64,000 bases of DNA from Apilactobacillus kunkeei DSM 12361 = ATCC 700308. GTDB lineage: Bacteria; Bacillota; Bacilli; Lactobacillales; Lactobacillaceae. Made by a program: the position numbers and the translations under genes. The notes beneath the pieces were generated by a model, which worked only from the letters and a program-made list of their open reading frames with translations, was not told the DNA's origin and did not search any database. Positions 63,319 through 64,000 of this stretch are shown here, piece after piece. Numbering within the stretch: the stretch's first letter is position 1; each line of letters opens with the position of its first letter. The DNA is taken from contig NZ_JXDB01000005.1 of NCBI RefSeq assembly GCF_001281265.1, forward strand, positions 57,874 through 121,873, in the 5' to 3' direction.

Positions 63319-63891
63319 ATGAAATTCAAGAAATTAGTTATTGCTGCTATTGCAGCTGTATTACTGTTTGTTCCAGTCCTTGCTAGCACTACACATGCAT
63401 CTGCTGCAAAGAAAGATCAAGTTTCAAGTAGTTACGTTAAGGAACTTAAGGCTGACGTTTTAAGTCGTATTAATAAGTTTCGTGCTAAGCACCATCTAAA
63501 GCCATTACATTACAGTAAAGCATTGGATAAGTTACCTCAACGAGTTGCTGATAAGAAAATGGCCTATGTATTAGGTGGTTCTGATAGACATATTACTAGT
63601 AAAAAGATTCGTGCATATTTCAAAGATACTGCAAAGCAAATGAAGTATAAGAATGTTAAAAACATTCATGAAGCTGATTCTAGAACTTGGGATTATTCTA
63701 GAAGAAGTGCTAAATCAGCAAGTAAAAATTCTTCACAATTCTATTTAGCACCGAACCCTATTGATAAAAAGTCTCTATTATTAAAGAACACTAAAAATGT
63801 TGGAATTGGTGTAGCTTTTGGTTACAACAAGTACAGTGCTGAAGGTCAAGGAGCACCATACGAAACAATTATTGAAGTTGTGATTAGATAA
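63319..63891 (+). CDS. Secreted CAP-like protein
   Basis: A 190-residue secreted protein: a signal peptide (about residues 1-30, cut after THASA) and a domain beginning VLSRINKFRAKHHLKPLHYSKALDKLPQRVADK, interrupted by no gap, that resembles the start of CAP (SCP/PR-1) domains. Its end (VGIGVAFGYN...YETIIEVVIR) aligns in style with the CAP-like protein at 57661. The first His of the classic motif is replaced by RHIT. Function is unknown. GAGAGGGAG precedes ATG 63319. Confidence 0.6.
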   Translation: MKFKKLVIAAIAAVLLFVPVLASTTHASAAKKDQVSSSYVKELKADVLSRINKFRAKHHLKPLHYSKALDKLPQRVADKKMAYVLGGSDRHITSKKIRAYFKDTAKQMKYKNVKNIHEADSRTWDYSRRSAKSASKNSSQFYLAPNPIDKKSLLLKNTKNVGIGVAFGYNKYSAEGQGAPYETIIEVVIR

Positions 63892-63905
63892 ATAAAAAAA
63901 GATCA

Positions 63906-64000
63906 ATGACCTGAACCCCTAAAATTGGAAGATGGTTATGCTATTTTCTGGGAGGAATTGATCCGGTATTCAACCGGTGACATTCCTCCCAGTTTTTGTT
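63906..64000. mobile_element. Probable IS3-family (IS150-group) insertion-sequence end, truncated by the window
   Basis: TGACCTGAACCCCTAAAATT, followed by GGAAGA, resembles the terminal repeats of IS150-group elements (TGA...CTGACCCCTAAAAGTTGGA style). It begins 15 bases after the CAP-like gene stop. A strong terminator-like hairpin lies 40 bases inside. No transposase is visible because the window ends at 64000, so orientation and family are provisional. Confidence 0.4.
63948..63999 (+). terminator. Long two-tier hairpin with T-run
   Basis: CTGGGAGGAAT (63948-63958) pairs perfectly with ATTCCTCCCAG (63982-63992); inside, CCGGT pairs with ACCGG around ATTCA. TTTTTGTT follows. It would stop plus-strand transcription coming from outside the putative insertion sequence. 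Confidence 0.85.

Overview
The window is a gene-dense, AT-rich stretch of chromosome from a Firmicute of the family Lactobacillaceae. The evidence is the gene order (secA-prfB, pspC/yvlD-hprK-lgt-gpsA-galU-trxB-uvrB-uvrA-yvcK-whiA-clpP, the gap/pgk/tpiA/eno cluster, and cdaA-cdaR-glmM-glmS), the strong AGGAGG ribosome-binding sites, the frequent TTG/GTG starts, the CtsR box before clpP, and the secreted hydrolases carrying GW/SH3-like repeats. Several genes usual at these positions are absent (ftsEX after prfB, rapZ before yvcK, cggR before gap). This suggests a lineage with a streamlined, possibly heterofermentative genome, of the Fructilactobacillus/Apilactobacillus kind. The genus is inference and cannot be settled from the sequence alone.

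Layout. 1-15.7 kb is a co-directional housekeeping block: the end of secA, prfB with its programmed +1 frameshift, a MinJ-like PDZ membrane protein, envelope and lipid functions (pspC, yvlD, lgt, gpsA, galU), HPr kinase, thioredoxin reductase, excision repair (uvrBA), yvcK and whiA, closed by convergent clpP. 15.7-20.9 kb holds tRNA-Arg(CCG) and four lower-glycolysis genes, each with its own promoter. 20.9-32.2 kb carries a ClC exchanger, secG, rnr, smpB, ung, pta, tsaE, a GNAT enzyme, an exonuclease, murB and a Na+/H+ antiporter. 33-41.5 kb is a wall-control region: c-di-AMP synthesis (cdaA/cdaR), amino-sugar synthesis (glmM/glmS, with candidate GntR-type operators), a GH73 glucosaminidase and the teichoic-acid exporter ATPase TagH. 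41.5-55 kb is more accessory: an aminotransferase, Kup, permeases, a Bacillus-type glucose dehydrogenase, CorA, a GlcU glucose importer, and asnS behind a T-box. 55-64 kb holds a quinone-oxidoreductase-like enzyme, a GH25 lysozyme, two CAP-like secreted proteins, the serCA serine operon, a C92-type hydrolase, and a probable insertion-sequence end at the right edge.

The most interesting region is the leader of serC-serA (minus strand, about 60.83-61.04 kb). It has an extended -10 promoter and a strong Shine-Dalgarno followed by a 21-codon open frame with a Ser-Ser-Trp-Ser run. Downstream lie two mutually exclusive hairpins, one of which is an intrinsic terminator. This looks like a serine-responsive, leader-peptide attenuator rather than a T-box. 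The neighbouring divergent histidine-phosphatase gene is a candidate for the otherwise missing phosphoserine phosphatase. Other points are a near-consensus Fur-type palindrome before a CAP-domain protein that seems to start at CTG, three candidate single-base homopolymer frameshifts, a palindrome in the eno leader, and a 40-residue basic small ORF.
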